Shown here in pieces: positions 9,884 through 19,061 of a stretch of 41,445 nt of DNA (position 1 is its first letter; the number at the start of each line of letters is the position of its first letter). The notes under the pieces are model-generated. The model ran no database searches. It was not told the origin of the DNA and saw only the letters and a list, made by a program, of their open reading frames with translations. Position numbers and translations under genes: made by a program. Source of the stretch: Parvibaculum sp. (lineage in GTDB: Bacteria; Pseudomonadota; Alphaproteobacteria; Parvibaculales; Parvibaculaceae); contig NZ_NYVD01000117.1 of NCBI RefSeq assembly GCF_002684405.1, forward strand, positions 1-41,445. The letters are read 5' to 3'.

Positions 9884-9911
9884 ATGTAACAAATCCCTGA
9901 CGGCTACTCAA
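9884..9911 (-). promoter_or_regulatory. Weak candidate promoter for tRNA-Leu
   Basis: On the minus strand TTGAGT (plus 9906-9911) is separated by 16 bp from TTACAT (plus 9884-9889), about 40 bp before the mature tRNA 5' end. The match to sigma-70 consensus is modest, so this is a suggestion only. Confidence 0.3.
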
Positions 9912-9944
9912 GCGGCAAAATGCATCCGAACGCACAAGTTGGGA

Positions 9945-10778
9945 TTAAATGCCGTCGCCGTCGGTATTGGTGACCGGAAGATGGATACCGCACTCGTCCT
10001 TGTCCTGCCCGGCCCAGCGCCCGTCGCGATAGGACCCGCCCTCGGGCACACGTTCCGTGCAGGGCATGCAGCCGATGGACAGATAGCCGTCCTTCACCAG
10101 CGGATGGCGCGGCAGCCGGTATTCGTCCAGATAGGCCTCCAGCTTCTCCTGGTCCCAATCCGCCAGCGGATTGAGCTTGAAGCGGGTGCCCAGCACGGCC
10201 GATTTGGCCTCTCCCGGCGCGCCAGTACCCCGGATCGCCTCTTCCTCGATCTTGTGCATGGCGGAGCGGGCGCTTGTCTGGAAGCGCTTCCGGCCCGTGA
10301 TCGACATATCCACGCCCTTGAGGGCGCGCTCCAGCGGCAGCACCTTGCGGATATGGCAGCACTGGTCCGGATTGGCGTTCCACAGACCGCCCTGGGGGTC
10401 ATCGGCCTTCAGGTCGTCGGGATGCGGGCCAATGGCGCGCAAATCCGCAAGCCCCAGCTTTTCCTGCAGCCGGTCGCGATAGCGCAGCGTCTCGCCGAAG
10501 AGCTTTCCCGTATTGAGAAAGATGACCGGCGTCGTCGGGTCGATCTGCGAAATCATGTGGAGCAGCACGGCCGATTCCGCCCCGAAGGAGGATACGGCGG
10601 CAATACGGCCCTGAAACTCGCGCTGGATCATAACCTCGAGAAGCTCCTGCGGCGCAAGACTCTCATAGGCGTCGCGCAATGCGCGCAGACGTTCCGACGT
10701 GACAGGCTCGGCATCCATCACCGCGGCCTGCCGGTCGGTCAGCCCCGTGCTTTTTCTCGTAAGGTCGAGTGCGGTCAT
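9945..10778 (-). CDS. cysH: Assimilatory phosphoadenylyl/adenylyl-sulfate reductase, Fe-S type
   Basis: A 277-residue CysH reductase that makes sulfite from activated sulfate using thioredoxin electrons. The PP-loop-like AVSSFGAESAVLLH (61-74) binds nucleotide, and the C-terminal Cys263 in ECGIHLP is the catalytic cysteine. A CC pair (140-141) and CxxC (237-240) are present. In the family these four cysteines hold a [4Fe-4S] cluster and mark adenylyl-sulfate (APS) reductases. Their presence suggests APS rather than PAPS as substrate. The ATG overlaps the stop of the upstream siroheme gene as ATGA, implying translational coupling; an upstream in-frame opening (to 10898) is not family-like. Confidence 0.92.
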   Translation of the reverse strand: MTALDLTRKSTGLTDRQAAVMDAEPVTSERLRALRDAYESLAPQELLEVMIQREFQGRIAAVSSFGAESAVLLHMISQIDPTTPVIFLNTGKLFGETLRYRDRLQEKLGLADLRAIGPHPDDLKADDPQGGLWNANPDQCCHIRKVLPLERALKGVDMSITGRKRFQTSARSAMHKIEEEAIRGTGAPGEAKSAVLGTRFKLNPLADWDQEKLEAYLDEYRLPRHPLVKDGYLSIGCMPCTERVPEGGSYRDGRWAGQDKDECGIHLPVTNTDGDGI

Positions 10779-11335
10779 GACAACCAGCCTTTCTCGTCGA
10801 TAAGGGCGTCGGTCCGGCGTCCGAGTTCGGCAATGCCTGTTCCTTCGTCCCGCCACATCTCTCGCTGGCGGGCCAGTTCGTCGAGCCGCCCGCCCCACTC
10901 TGGCCCGAATTTTTCAGCCAGATAGCGCTTCAGCCGGCGTGCCAGACCCGGCGACTTGCCGCCCGTCGAAACGGTGAGCGTAAGATCGCCACGCCGCAGC
11001 ATGGAGGGCACATGAAAATCGCAGAGCGCCCGGCGGTCTTCCGTATTCACAAGGGCGCCTGCCTCCCGCGCCGCTCTGGCCAGTTTCGCAGACTCGTCTT
11101 CCTCGAGACCCGCAATGAAAACCACGCCCGCCGTCTTCAGCGCCTCCGCCGAGGGCCGCCCGCCACGCAACCTGTCGCCAATCGCCTCGGCATAGTCCGG
11201 CGCCGGATCGCGTGCATAAACATCCAGCCGCACCGCACCGGCGTCATCCAGCAGGCGCAGCCGGCGTTGGGCATCCTCGCCCTCTCCGATCAGCACGATC
11301 TTCACGCTGGCGGTATCGATCAGGATCGGAAACAT
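10775..11335 (-). CDS. Precorrin-2 dehydrogenase / sirohydrochlorin ferrochelatase (CysG N-terminal type)
   Basis: A 186-residue protein equivalent to the N-terminal module of siroheme synthase: an NAD-binding Rossmann segment (residues 1-110, with VLIGEGEDAQRRLRLL), then the SMLRRGDLTLTVSTGGKSPGLARRLK segment typical of Met8p/CysG-N. It oxidises precorrin-2 and chelates iron to make siroheme, the cofactor of assimilatory sulfite reductase. No uroporphyrinogen methyltransferase domain is attached. The chosen ATG (MFPILIDTA) has AGGAGG 10 nt upstream; an upstream in-frame ATG at 11401 adds non-family residues. It is fused in an operon with cysH, consistent with a sulfate-assimilation function. 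Sulfite reductase is not in this window. Confidence 0.88.
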   Translation of the reverse strand: MFPILIDTASVKIVLIGEGEDAQRRLRLLDDAGAVRLDVYARDPAPDYAEAIGDRLRGGRPSAEALKTAGVVFIAGLEEDESAKLARAAREAGALVNTEDRRALCDFHVPSMLRRGDLTLTVSTGGKSPGLARRLKRYLAEKFGPEWGGRLDELARQREMWRDEGTGIAELGRRTDALIDEKGWLS

Positions 11336-11411
11336 GGACGCCCGGCCTCCTGCTAAACTCCAATTCCCCAAAGAGATATGGAACCGGAGAAAATAATTCA
11401 AGAAGATAACG

Positions 11412-11444
11412 TATTATACAAATAATAACATAAATATTATGTTC
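11412..11444 (-). promoter_or_regulatory. AT-rich promoter with palindromic operator upstream of siroheme gene-cysH
   Basis: In an otherwise GC-rich genome the 171-bp gap before the siroheme gene contains a strongly AT-rich patch. On the minus strand a perfect TATAAT (plus 11414-11419) is preceded by a perfect inverted repeat, AACATAA-ATA-TTATGTT (plus 11428-11444), which covers the expected -35 region. No good -35 hexamer is present, as is common for activator-dependent promoters. The palindrome is seen directly; a sulfur-status regulator binding there is an inference. Confidence 0.55.
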
Positions 11445-11455
11445 TTTTTGCGCGC

Positions 11456-11481
11456 AAAAAAGGGCCGCGCCCGGCCCTTCC
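11456..11481 (-). terminator. Intrinsic terminator after the FliN-like gene
   Basis: On the minus strand AAGGGCCG-GGCG-CGGCCCTT forms a GC-rich hairpin immediately followed by a run of T residues. It lies 26 bp beyond the stop of the leftward FliN-like gene and separates it from the siroheme-cysH promoter. Confidence 0.85.
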
Positions 11482-11506
11482 ACTCGAATCCGGGGCGTTT
11501 AGCGCC

Positions 11507-11755
11507 CTAATCGGCTTGCTGGCTGATCAGTTCCGTGACCGAAATGGCGATCCGCTCGCCCTCCACGACGATCTGGCCCCTCGCAATCGGGATATTGTTG
11601 GCGAGGAGGAGGACATCGTCCTCATGGCGTGTATTGAGTTCGATCACCGCGCCGCGGCCCATCTTCAGCAATTGCTGAATTGGCAAGGTGGTCTTGCCAA
11701 GTACCACCGATAGTTCGACAAAGACCTTGTTGACGGAGTTCATTTTCGCGCCCAT
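11507..11755 (-). CDS. Stand-alone FliN/SpoA-domain protein
   Basis: A short protein of about 82 residues that is essentially one SpoA (surface presentation of antigens / FliN C-terminal) domain: VELSVVLGKTTLPIQQLLKMGRGAVIEL then VLLLANNIPIARGQIVVEGERIAISVTEL. In flagella FliN forms the C-ring switch with FliM and FliG; SpoA proteins also occur in type III secretion. It lacks the N-terminal region of typical FliN (about 100-140 aa). The start is uncertain among in-frame ATGs at 11794, 11755 and 11743, none with a strong ribosome site. No other flagellar gene is in the window. It is divergent from lipB and followed by its own terminator. Confidence 0.75.
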   Translation of the reverse strand: MGAKMNSVNKVFVELSVVLGKTTLPIQQLLKMGRGAVIELNTRHEDDVLLLANNIPIARGQIVVEGERIAISVTELISQQAD

Positions 11756-11818
11756 TAGCTTATCTGCCCCGTAGAGGAGCACCACCCGGAGCACAAATTC
11801 GCATGGCGGAGTTACCTC

Positions 11819-12514
11819 GTGGTTAACCAGACGAACAGCCAGACCCTTTCAGCCGACACACCATCCGAAGTGGAATGGCGCGTATCGGACACGCCCGTGC
11901 CCTATGAAGAGGCCGTCGCCGTCATGGAAGAGCGCGCGGCAGCCATTGCCGCCGGCGAGGCGCCGGAGCTGGTCTGGCTGCGGGAGCATCCGCCGCTCTA
12001 CACCGCCGGCACCAGCGCCGATGAGCGCGACCTGCTGACGCCCGGCCGCTTCCCGGTCTTCAAGACGGGCCGTGGCGGCCAGTACACCTATCACGGTCCC
12101 GGCCAGCGCGTGGCTTACGTCATGCTGGATCTGAAACGCCGCAAGCCGGATGTCCGCGCCTATGTGCAGGATCTGGAGCGATGGCTCATCGCCGCGCTGG
12201 AACGGTTCAACGTGAAGGGCGAAATCCGCGAGGATCGCGTCGGCGTCTGGGTCCGCCGCCCTGAAAAGGGACCGGGCCGCGAAGACAAGATCGCCGCCAT
12301 TGGCGTACGCCTGCGCCGCTGGGTGACGTTTCACGGCATCAGCCTGAACGTCGATCCCGATCTCGATCACTTCACCGGTATCGTGCCCTGCGGCATCAGC
12401 CAGCATGGCGTGACGAGCCTCGCCGATCTCGGGCATCTCGTCTCGATCCCGGAAGTCGACATGGTGCTGCGAGAGACCTTCGATGAGGTTTTCGGCGATA
12501 ACGAGAACGCCTAA
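11819..12514 (+). CDS. lipB: Octanoyl-[acyl carrier protein]:protein octanoyltransferase
   Basis: A 231-residue LipB, which moves octanoyl groups from ACP to lipoyl domains of 2-oxoacid dehydrogenases and the glycine cleavage H protein, the first step of lipoate synthesis. Motifs are [12 protein letters not shown] (85-96), the catalytic Lys157 in KIAAIGVR, and the catalytic Cys191 in [11 protein letters not shown]. The start is GTG at 11819 with GGAG upstream; the upstream ATG at 11803 is out of frame and stops after seven codons. The 3' end overlaps the convergent bactofilin-like gene by 4 bp. Confidence 0.94.
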   Translation: MVNQTNSQTLSADTPSEVEWRVSDTPVPYEEAVAVMEERAAAIAAGEAPELVWLREHPPLYTAGTSADERDLLTPGRFPVFKTGRGGQYTYHGPGQRVAYVMLDLKRRKPDVRAYVQDLERWLIAALERFNVKGEIREDRVGVWVRRPEKGPGREDKIAAIGVRLRRWVTFHGISLNVDPDLDHFTGIVPCGISQHGVTSLADLGHLVSIPEVDMVLRETFDEVFGDNENA

Positions 12515-13542
12515 GGCAAATCCGCCTGCTTCATCCCCAGCACGATAGACCCGATCCCCGCGGTCACGATAGCAAGCCAGAAAAGGCCGCCCGCAATCGG
12601 CATGGAAAGCGCCACCCAGAACACGAATGTTGCAATGGCAACGCCGATAATGCGACCCAGCGCGCCCTCGCCCACCGCACCGAGCTTCGACCAGACAAAG
12701 GCGCCAGCCGCGACGATCGAAGTGATGAACCCTGCGATCACGCCGAGCGGCCACAACAGGATCAGAATGAAAGCCGCCGGAATGCCGACAATCGTCAACG
12801 CAACGGCGACTGCAAGAACCGGCACGCCGATGATCCAGGCCAGGCCGAAGAGAAAGGCGAGCAGCGGGTTGTCGCTAAACCCGTCGCACAGACGCGCGCT
12901 CCCCTCCGGTGACAGCAGGGCGAAGATCGCCGCGAGAATGCCGAATATGACCGCGCCGCCTGCCGAGACGCGATAGCCCGGCGCGGACCATTCCGACCGG
13001 CTCCGCTCTTCCCATTCGCGCGGCAGTTGCCGGTCACCCGGTATGGCCCGCGGGGCGGGACGCGGTTCGGCCTCCTCGGACGACCAGGCGTTTTCGCTCA
13101 CTTTGCCGGAAACTTCCGCCCCCGGATCGATTTCAGCCCGCGAGGCAGCGTAATAGTTCACATCTCCGCCGATCTTCGCATCCGGTCCGAGCGTCAGCTT
13201 GCTGCCATAGAATGTGACATTGCCGTTGACCACACCGTTGATGAGCGCATCCTGCGAGCGGATGGAAACATCGCCATCGACCCTGCCGCTCATCGCGACG
13301 CGCCGCGCGGCAACCCAGACGTTCCCGTCGATAACGGCATCCGGCGTCAAAATCACGGTCTCGGCCAGCACATTGAGATCGCGGTCCGTCTTGCGCGAGA
13401 AGGTCACTTCCTGCCCGGTCAGGAACAGAGCGTCGTCCGTTCCCCATTCATAGCCTTTCTGGGCCGCATGAGCAGCACCGCCCGGCAAGGCGGACAGAAC
13501 CGGCAGGATCATCAGCAACAGGGCCAGCAGAAACGCGCGCAT
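12511..13542 (-). CDS. Exported bactofilin-like beta-helix protein with C-terminal membrane domain
   Basis: A 343-residue protein with a signal peptide (hydrophobic stretch ending near AAHAAQ). Next come short repeated strands with alternating valine, aspartate and glycine ([55 protein letters not shown]), typical of the polymer-forming/bactofilin right-handed beta-helix. A proline/arginine-rich linker leads to a C-terminal part with about four transmembrane segments. Classical bactofilins are cytoplasmic and lack both signal and membrane parts; this architecture puts the helix outside the cytoplasm. ATG 13540-13542 has AAAGGA upstream; a longer frame from 13587 would precede the signal. Precise function unknown. 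Confidence 0.75.
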   Translation of the reverse strand: MRAFLLALLLMILPVLSALPGGAAHAAQKGYEWGTDDALFLTGQEVTFSRKTDRDLNVLAETVILTPDAVIDGNVWVAARRVAMSGRVDGDVSIRSQDALINGVVNGNVTFYGSKLTLGPDAKIGGDVNYYAASRAEIDPGAEVSGKVSENAWSSEEAEPRPAPRAIPGDRQLPREWEERSRSEWSAPGYRVSAGGAVIFGILAAIFALLSPEGSARLCDGFSDNPLLAFLFGLAWIIGVPVLAVAVALTIVGIPAAFILILLWPLGVIAGFITSIVAAGAFVWSKLGAVGEGALGRIIGVAIATFVFWVALSMPIAGGLFWLAIVTAGIGSIVLGMKQADLP

Positions 13543-13601
13543 CGTCGGTCCTTTCAGCTCGTGACGCTCAACCCGAACTATAGGCACAAGCGCCGCATAT
13601 G

Positions 13602-13630
13602 AAAAAGGGCGCCCGAAAGCGCCCTTTTTT
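13602..13630 (-). terminator. Intrinsic terminator of the pcc operon
   Basis: GGGCGC-TTTCGG-GCGCCC on the minus strand, flanked on both sides by A/T runs, lies 20 bp beyond the pccA stop. The flanking A run and T run make it potentially bidirectional. It also sits upstream of the next leftward gene, separating the two transcription units. Confidence 0.88.
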
Positions 13631-13650
13631 GTGCTTCTCGAACGGAAAAC

Positions 13651-15666
13651 CTATTCGAATTCCATGATGACGGCGTCGACTGCCAGGCTGTCGCCCTCTT
13701 CGCAATTGATGCTCTTCACCACCGCATCCACTTCGGCGCGGAGAATATTTTCCATCTTCATGGCTTCGACCACGGCAAGCGCCTCGCCCGCCTGCACTTC
13801 CTGGCCGACCTCCGCATGAAGCTTCTTCACAAGGCCCGGCATGGGGCAGAGAAGCATCTTGGACGTGTCGGCGACCTTGAGCTCGGGCATCAGCGCTGCG
13901 AGCGCATAGCCGCGCACCGTATGCACGATGGCATTGGCCGTCGCACCGCGATAACGCAGCAGATAGCCCTGCTTGGCGCGGTCCGTCTCGACGACATATT
14001 CCTTGCCGTCGATCTTGCCCTTCCAGACAGCCTGTCCCGGCGTCCAGTCCGACCGCACCAGATGCTCGGAAAGCCGCTTGCCGTTCTCGTCGAGGAAGAA
14101 GACCTCCAGCCCCGCCGCCACATCCGTCGCTGAAACGCGCTGGTTCCACTCGTCCAGCGATACGATCCACTCCGTCGGCAGCACGCGCGGCCTGTTGGGC
14201 AACTGACCCGAAATCTGCACCGCGCGGTCCGCATGCATCTTGTTCATGTGAACCGCGATGACGGCGAGCATGACGGCGCGCTCATCGGCCAGATCCACAC
14301 CCTTGAACCCGTCCGGATACTCTTCGGGAATGAAGTTGGTCGTCAGGCGGCCTTCGCGGAACCGCGGATGCTCCATGATCGCTGCAAGGAACGGAATATT
14401 GTGCCCGATCCCCTTGATATGGAAACTGTCCAGCGCTTTCGACATATGCTTGATCGCCGAGAGCCGGTCCGGCCCGTGCGTGCAGAGCTTGGCGATCATC
14501 GGATCGTAGAACAGCGAAATCTCGCCGCCCTCGAACACACCGGTATCGTTGCGGATGGTGAGGCCCTTCTCTGTCCCCTCCTGCGGCGGCTGGTAGCGCA
14601 CCAGACGGCCGGTGGACGGCAGGAAGTTCCTGTACGGATCTTCCGCATAGATGCGGCTCTCCATGGCCCAACCGTTGATCTTCACATCCGACTGCTTGAT
14701 CTTCAGCTCTTCGCCATTGGCGACGCGGATCATCTGCTCCACCAGGTCGATACCGGTGATGAGCTCGGTCACCGGATGCTCCACCTGCAGGCGGGTATTC
14801 ATTTCGAGGAAGTAGAAGTTCTTGTCCTTGTCGACGATGAACTCCACCGTGCCCGCGCTCTCATAGTTCACGGCCTTGGCAAGCGCCACGGCCTGCTCGC
14901 CCATGGCCTTGCGGGTTTCCTCATCGAGGAAGGGCGACGGCGCTTCCTCGATCACCTTCTGGTTGCGGCGCTGGATCGAGCATTCGCGCTCCACCACATA
15001 GATCGCATTGCCCTTCTTGTCGGCCAGCACCTGAATTTCGATATGACGCGGCTGCGTCACGAACTTTTCGATGAAGACGCGGTCGTCGCCGAAGCTCGAC
15101 TTGGCTTCCGACATGGACGAGGCAAAGCCGTCGGCCACTTCGGATTCCGACCAGGCGATACGCATGCCCTTGCCGCCGCCGCCGGCAGACGCCTTGATCA
15201 TCACCGGATAGCCGATGTCGTTGGCGATCTTCACGGCCTCTTCCGCCGTCTCGATCACGCCGAGATAACCCGGCACCGTGTTGACCTTGGCTTCGTTGGC
15301 GAACTTCTTGGACTCGATCTTGTCGCCCATCACCTCGATGGCCCTGATGTTCGGCCCGATGAAGGCAATGCCGTTATCGGCCAGCGCCTGAGCAAATTTC
15401 GCGTTCTCCGACAGGAAGCCATAGCCGGGATGAACGGCCTCGGCGCCCGTCTCCTTACAGGCCGCGATGATCTTGTCCGCGATCAGATAGGATTCCGATG
15501 CGGGCGGCGGGCCGATAAACACGTGCTCGTCCGCCATCTCGACGTGAAGTGCGTCGGCATCCGCCTCGGAATAGACGGCCACCGTCTTGATGCCCATGGC
15601 GCGCGCCGTCTTGATGACGCGGCAGGCAATTTCGCCTCGGTTGGCGATCAGGATTTTCTTGAACAT
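13651..15666 (-). CDS. pccA: Propionyl-CoA carboxylase biotin-carrying (alpha) subunit
   Basis: A complete 671-residue alpha subunit. Domains in order are biotin carboxylase (1 to about 450, with [17 protein letters not shown] and [14 protein letters not shown]), the PCC-type BT linker domain, and a C-terminal biotinyl domain with biotin-accepting Lys637 in EAMKMEN. It carboxylates biotin with bicarbonate and ATP; with PccB it converts propionyl-CoA to methylmalonyl-CoA. Length and pairing with pccB distinguish it from the methylcrotonyl-CoA paralogue at the left end. Its ATG directly abuts the stop codon of the upstream DUF4393 gene, so its ribosome-binding site (GAGGGGA) is made from that gene's last codons. 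Confidence 0.95.
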   Translation of the reverse strand: MFKKILIANRGEIACRVIKTARAMGIKTVAVYSEADADALHVEMADEHVFIGPPPASESYLIADKIIAACKETGAEAVHPGYGFLSENAKFAQALADNGIAFIGPNIRAIEVMGDKIESKKFANEAKVNTVPGYLGVIETAEEAVKIANDIGYPVMIKASAGGGGKGMRIAWSESEVADGFASSMSEAKSSFGDDRVFIEKFVTQPRHIEIQVLADKKGNAIYVVERECSIQRRNQKVIEEAPSPFLDEETRKAMGEQAVALAKAVNYESAGTVEFIVDKDKNFYFLEMNTRLQVEHPVTELITGIDLVEQMIRVANGEELKIKQSDVKINGWAMESRIYAEDPYRNFLPSTGRLVRYQPPQEGTEKGLTIRNDTGVFEGGEISLFYDPMIAKLCTHGPDRLSAIKHMSKALDSFHIKGIGHNIPFLAAIMEHPRFREGRLTTNFIPEEYPDGFKGVDLADERAVMLAVIAVHMNKMHADRAVQISGQLPNRPRVLPTEWIVSLDEWNQRVSATDVAAGLEVFFLDENGKRLSEHLVRSDWTPGQAVWKGKIDGKEYVVETDRAKQGYLLRYRGATANAIVHTVRGYALAALMPELKVADTSKMLLCPMPGLVKKLHAEVGQEVQAGEALAVVEAMKMENILRAEVDAVVKSINCEEGDSLAVDAVIMEFE

Positions 15667-16440
15667 CTAGTCTTCGTCCCCTCGACAGGCAGCTACAAAT
15701 TCATACCCCAAAGGCATGAGTCTGACATTCAACAGGAAATGACGTTTCCCATGATTGATAAACGAGGCCGAATTTACCGTTACCAATCCTAGCGATTCCA
15801 AGTGCAGCAACGAAGCGCCCTCCGGAACCCCATAAAGAGAAAATTCATTCGTATTCGGAATATCGTCATTGTGAAAAAACAAATTGTACCCGCCAAAAGC
15901 CTCTACAGCCTCGACCAACTTGCTTTCATCACACACCTCTAGACCTTGAACGAAGCCAACAAAATCTTGCTCAGAATGCCTGAAGGTAAATCCATCCGGA
16001 CGAAAAAAATCTTCCTGATGCTTACCGCACGCTAACGTATCCAGCAGCCTTGCCTGCCAAGCGTCTATTGCCGAAAGACACTCAACACACCACTTGTAGT
16101 TAACCCCTGTATACGTCCCCGCTGTCACTAACAAGTTCGCCCATTTTTCATTCAGCTCGCTATCTTCAGCTTCTAGGGAAGCTTCCTCGATAAAAGGCAC
16201 CAGAAATTTAAGCTCAACAGGTGACAACTCCCTATTGCGTTCACCGGCAAGAACAGACGCCCTCTCAACAACTCGCAGCGCTGTTTTCCAACGATGGAAT
16301 CTAATTCTGTCGGACAACACATCGGTAATGTCTGCAACAGGACCAATCAGCCGAGTCAGAAGATGCATAGCTTCCCGACTTACATCAGCCGGGATATCTA
16401 TGTTCGCCTTCAGCATTTTGTCATCGGCCTCTTCGGACAT
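15667..16440 (-). CDS. DUF4393 / Abi-alpha (abortive-infection-like) protein inserted in the pcc operon
   Basis: A 257-residue protein resembling the DUF4393 (Abi_alpha) family. The diagnostic layout is visible: an N-terminal LLTRLIGPVADITDVLSDRIRFHRWK helix, then LVERASVL-type helix, then the conserved FLVPFIEEASLEAEDSELNEKWANLLV motif near residues 80-105. The C-terminal ~100 residues include a LLHLESLGLV winged-helix-like segment. No signal peptide or transmembrane helix is apparent. Abi-alpha proteins are annotated as phage abortive-infection components, but mechanism is unknown. The gene is markedly more AT-rich than its neighbours (about 42% GC in a sampled line versus about 60%). It starts 11 bp after pccB and its TAG abuts pccA ATG. 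Confidence 0.8.
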   Translation of the reverse strand: MSEEADDKMLKANIDIPADVSREAMHLLTRLIGPVADITDVLSDRIRFHRWKTALRVVERASVLAGERNRELSPVELKFLVPFIEEASLEAEDSELNEKWANLLVTAGTYTGVNYKWCVECLSAIDAWQARLLDTLACGKHQEDFFRPDGFTFRHSEQDFVGFVQGLEVCDESKLVEAVEAFGGYNLFFHNDDIPNTNEFSLYGVPEGASLLHLESLGLVTVNSASFINHGKRHFLLNVRLMPLGYEFVAACRGDED

Positions 16441-16451
16441 GGAGATCGCCC

Positions 16452-17984
<1,533 letters not shown>

Positions 17985-18137
17985 GCCGCCCCCTTATTTG
18001 CTGGCTGGCTTCCCGCCGCTGGAAAACAGGCGGGCTGTGGCCGGGCGTGATGACATTATCCGGCGCCGGAAACCGCCTGCCCTCTCCCGATCGGAGACGC
18101 AGGCCGGCTGCGAACGCCTTCCCTGTGCGAGGCGCTT

Positions 18138-18167
18138 TCAATAGCACCCTGCACGAAAAATTGCCAA
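18138..18167 (-). promoter_or_regulatory. Candidate promoter of the pcc operon
   Basis: In the 247-bp gap between the ATP12 stop and pccB, the minus strand has TTGGCA (plus 18162-18167) followed after 18 bp by TATTGA (plus 18138-18143). The match is moderate. No PccR-type TTTGCAA pair was seen in the gap. Confidence 0.35.
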
Positions 18168-18231
18168 TGGTACGCGCGGTTTACGGCGGTTTTCCGGGGG
18201 CATGGGCCATGCCCGGCGCGCCGACGCTGCG

Positions 18232-19041
18232 TCAGACCGGTTCTCGGTCCAGCAGGGCCAGAAACCGCGCCGTGTCGGCGATCTCCGAGCGGCGGGTTTC
18301 AAGGCGGATTCGCTCCTCCTCATCCTCCCCGCAAAGCTGTTCCGCCCAGGCTTCCTCCACATGGGCCGCCTGGTGGACCGCCTCCGCATCCATCCTGCCC
18401 CGCACCAGCGCCAGCGCGATCAGGGCAGAGCCCGTCAGCGTGGTCATATTGTGGAGCGCTGCGACCCGGAAGGCATCGAGCCCCGTTACGGCGCGGCGCA
18501 GCCGGTCCAGCGCATCGGCATCCTGCGGCACCTGAATGAGGCCGCTGGTCGTGACGAAGGCGGCCCCGAGTTCGTCCCGCGCCCAGTTCAGTACCGGGTC
18601 CCAATGCGCAGCCTGCAGGGCCACGAGCCCCTCGGGATATTCCGCCCGGTAGCAGGTGAGGTCCGAGCCGCCGAATTTGACGATTTCCTCCGCCACGGTG
18701 TCATGGCGCGGCTCCACCAAATCGAGTGCGGTATTGGCAAGCCGTGTGAGCCACATGACACGCGGATCGATTTCCTCGGTCTGCGCCTCCCATTCCTCGG
18801 CCATGGCGCGGGCCAGCGCCTCGCTGGGCACGACAAGCGCCCGGCGCGAAGGGGTCTTCACGCCCTTGCCGTCCAGCAGCACCGTATGCCCGTCCTCCAG
18901 CGGCGCGGCCTCCGCTTTCTTGTAGAAGCGTTTGGGCAGCTTTCTGAGCTTCTGTCCGCCGGGATGGGCGGCCTGCTCGTCGCCTTCTTTTCGTTCGGCG
19001 AGATCGAAAATGCCGCCGCTCTTGTCGCTATCGTCCTGCAT
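18232..19041 (-). CDS. ATP12-family F1-ATPase assembly chaperone
   Basis: A 269-residue protein of the ATP12 chaperone family, which in mitochondria and alphaproteobacteria holds the F1 alpha subunit before hexamer assembly. Family signatures seen are RFYKKAEAAPLEDGHTVLLDGK near residue 40, LARAMAEEWEAQTEEIDP, MWLTRLANTALDLV, and DLTCYRAEYPEGLVALQAAHWDPVLNWA, which is highly typical. A charged N-terminal ~35 residues precedes the conserved domain. It is cytoplasmic. It starts about 20 bp beyond the AsmA stop and ends the rarA-led run. The only bacterial lineage where this family is common is Alphaproteobacteria. Confidence 0.92.
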   Translation of the reverse strand: MQDDSDKSGGIFDLAERKEGDEQAAHPGGQKLRKLPKRFYKKAEAAPLEDGHTVLLDGKGVKTPSRRALVVPSEALARAMAEEWEAQTEEIDPRVMWLTRLANTALDLVEPRHDTVAEEIVKFGGSDLTCYRAEYPEGLVALQAAHWDPVLNWARDELGAAFVTTSGLIQVPQDADALDRLRRAVTGLDAFRVAALHNMTTLTGSALIALALVRGRMDAEAVHQAAHVEEAWAEQLCGEDEEERIRLETRRSEIADTARFLALLDREPV

Positions 19042-19061
19042 GAAATCCTTACTCGAAATCC

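Noticed and set aside
11803-11826. Seven-codon ATG frame just before lipB
   Set aside because: Too short to support, out of frame with lipB, and without its own ribosome-binding site; most likely chance.
14233-15792. Open frame of about 519 codons on the plus strand opposite pccA
   Set aside because: It is antisense to a fully supported carboxylase gene, is rich in His/Arg/Leu as expected of the complementary frame of GC-rich coding DNA, and shows no family motif.
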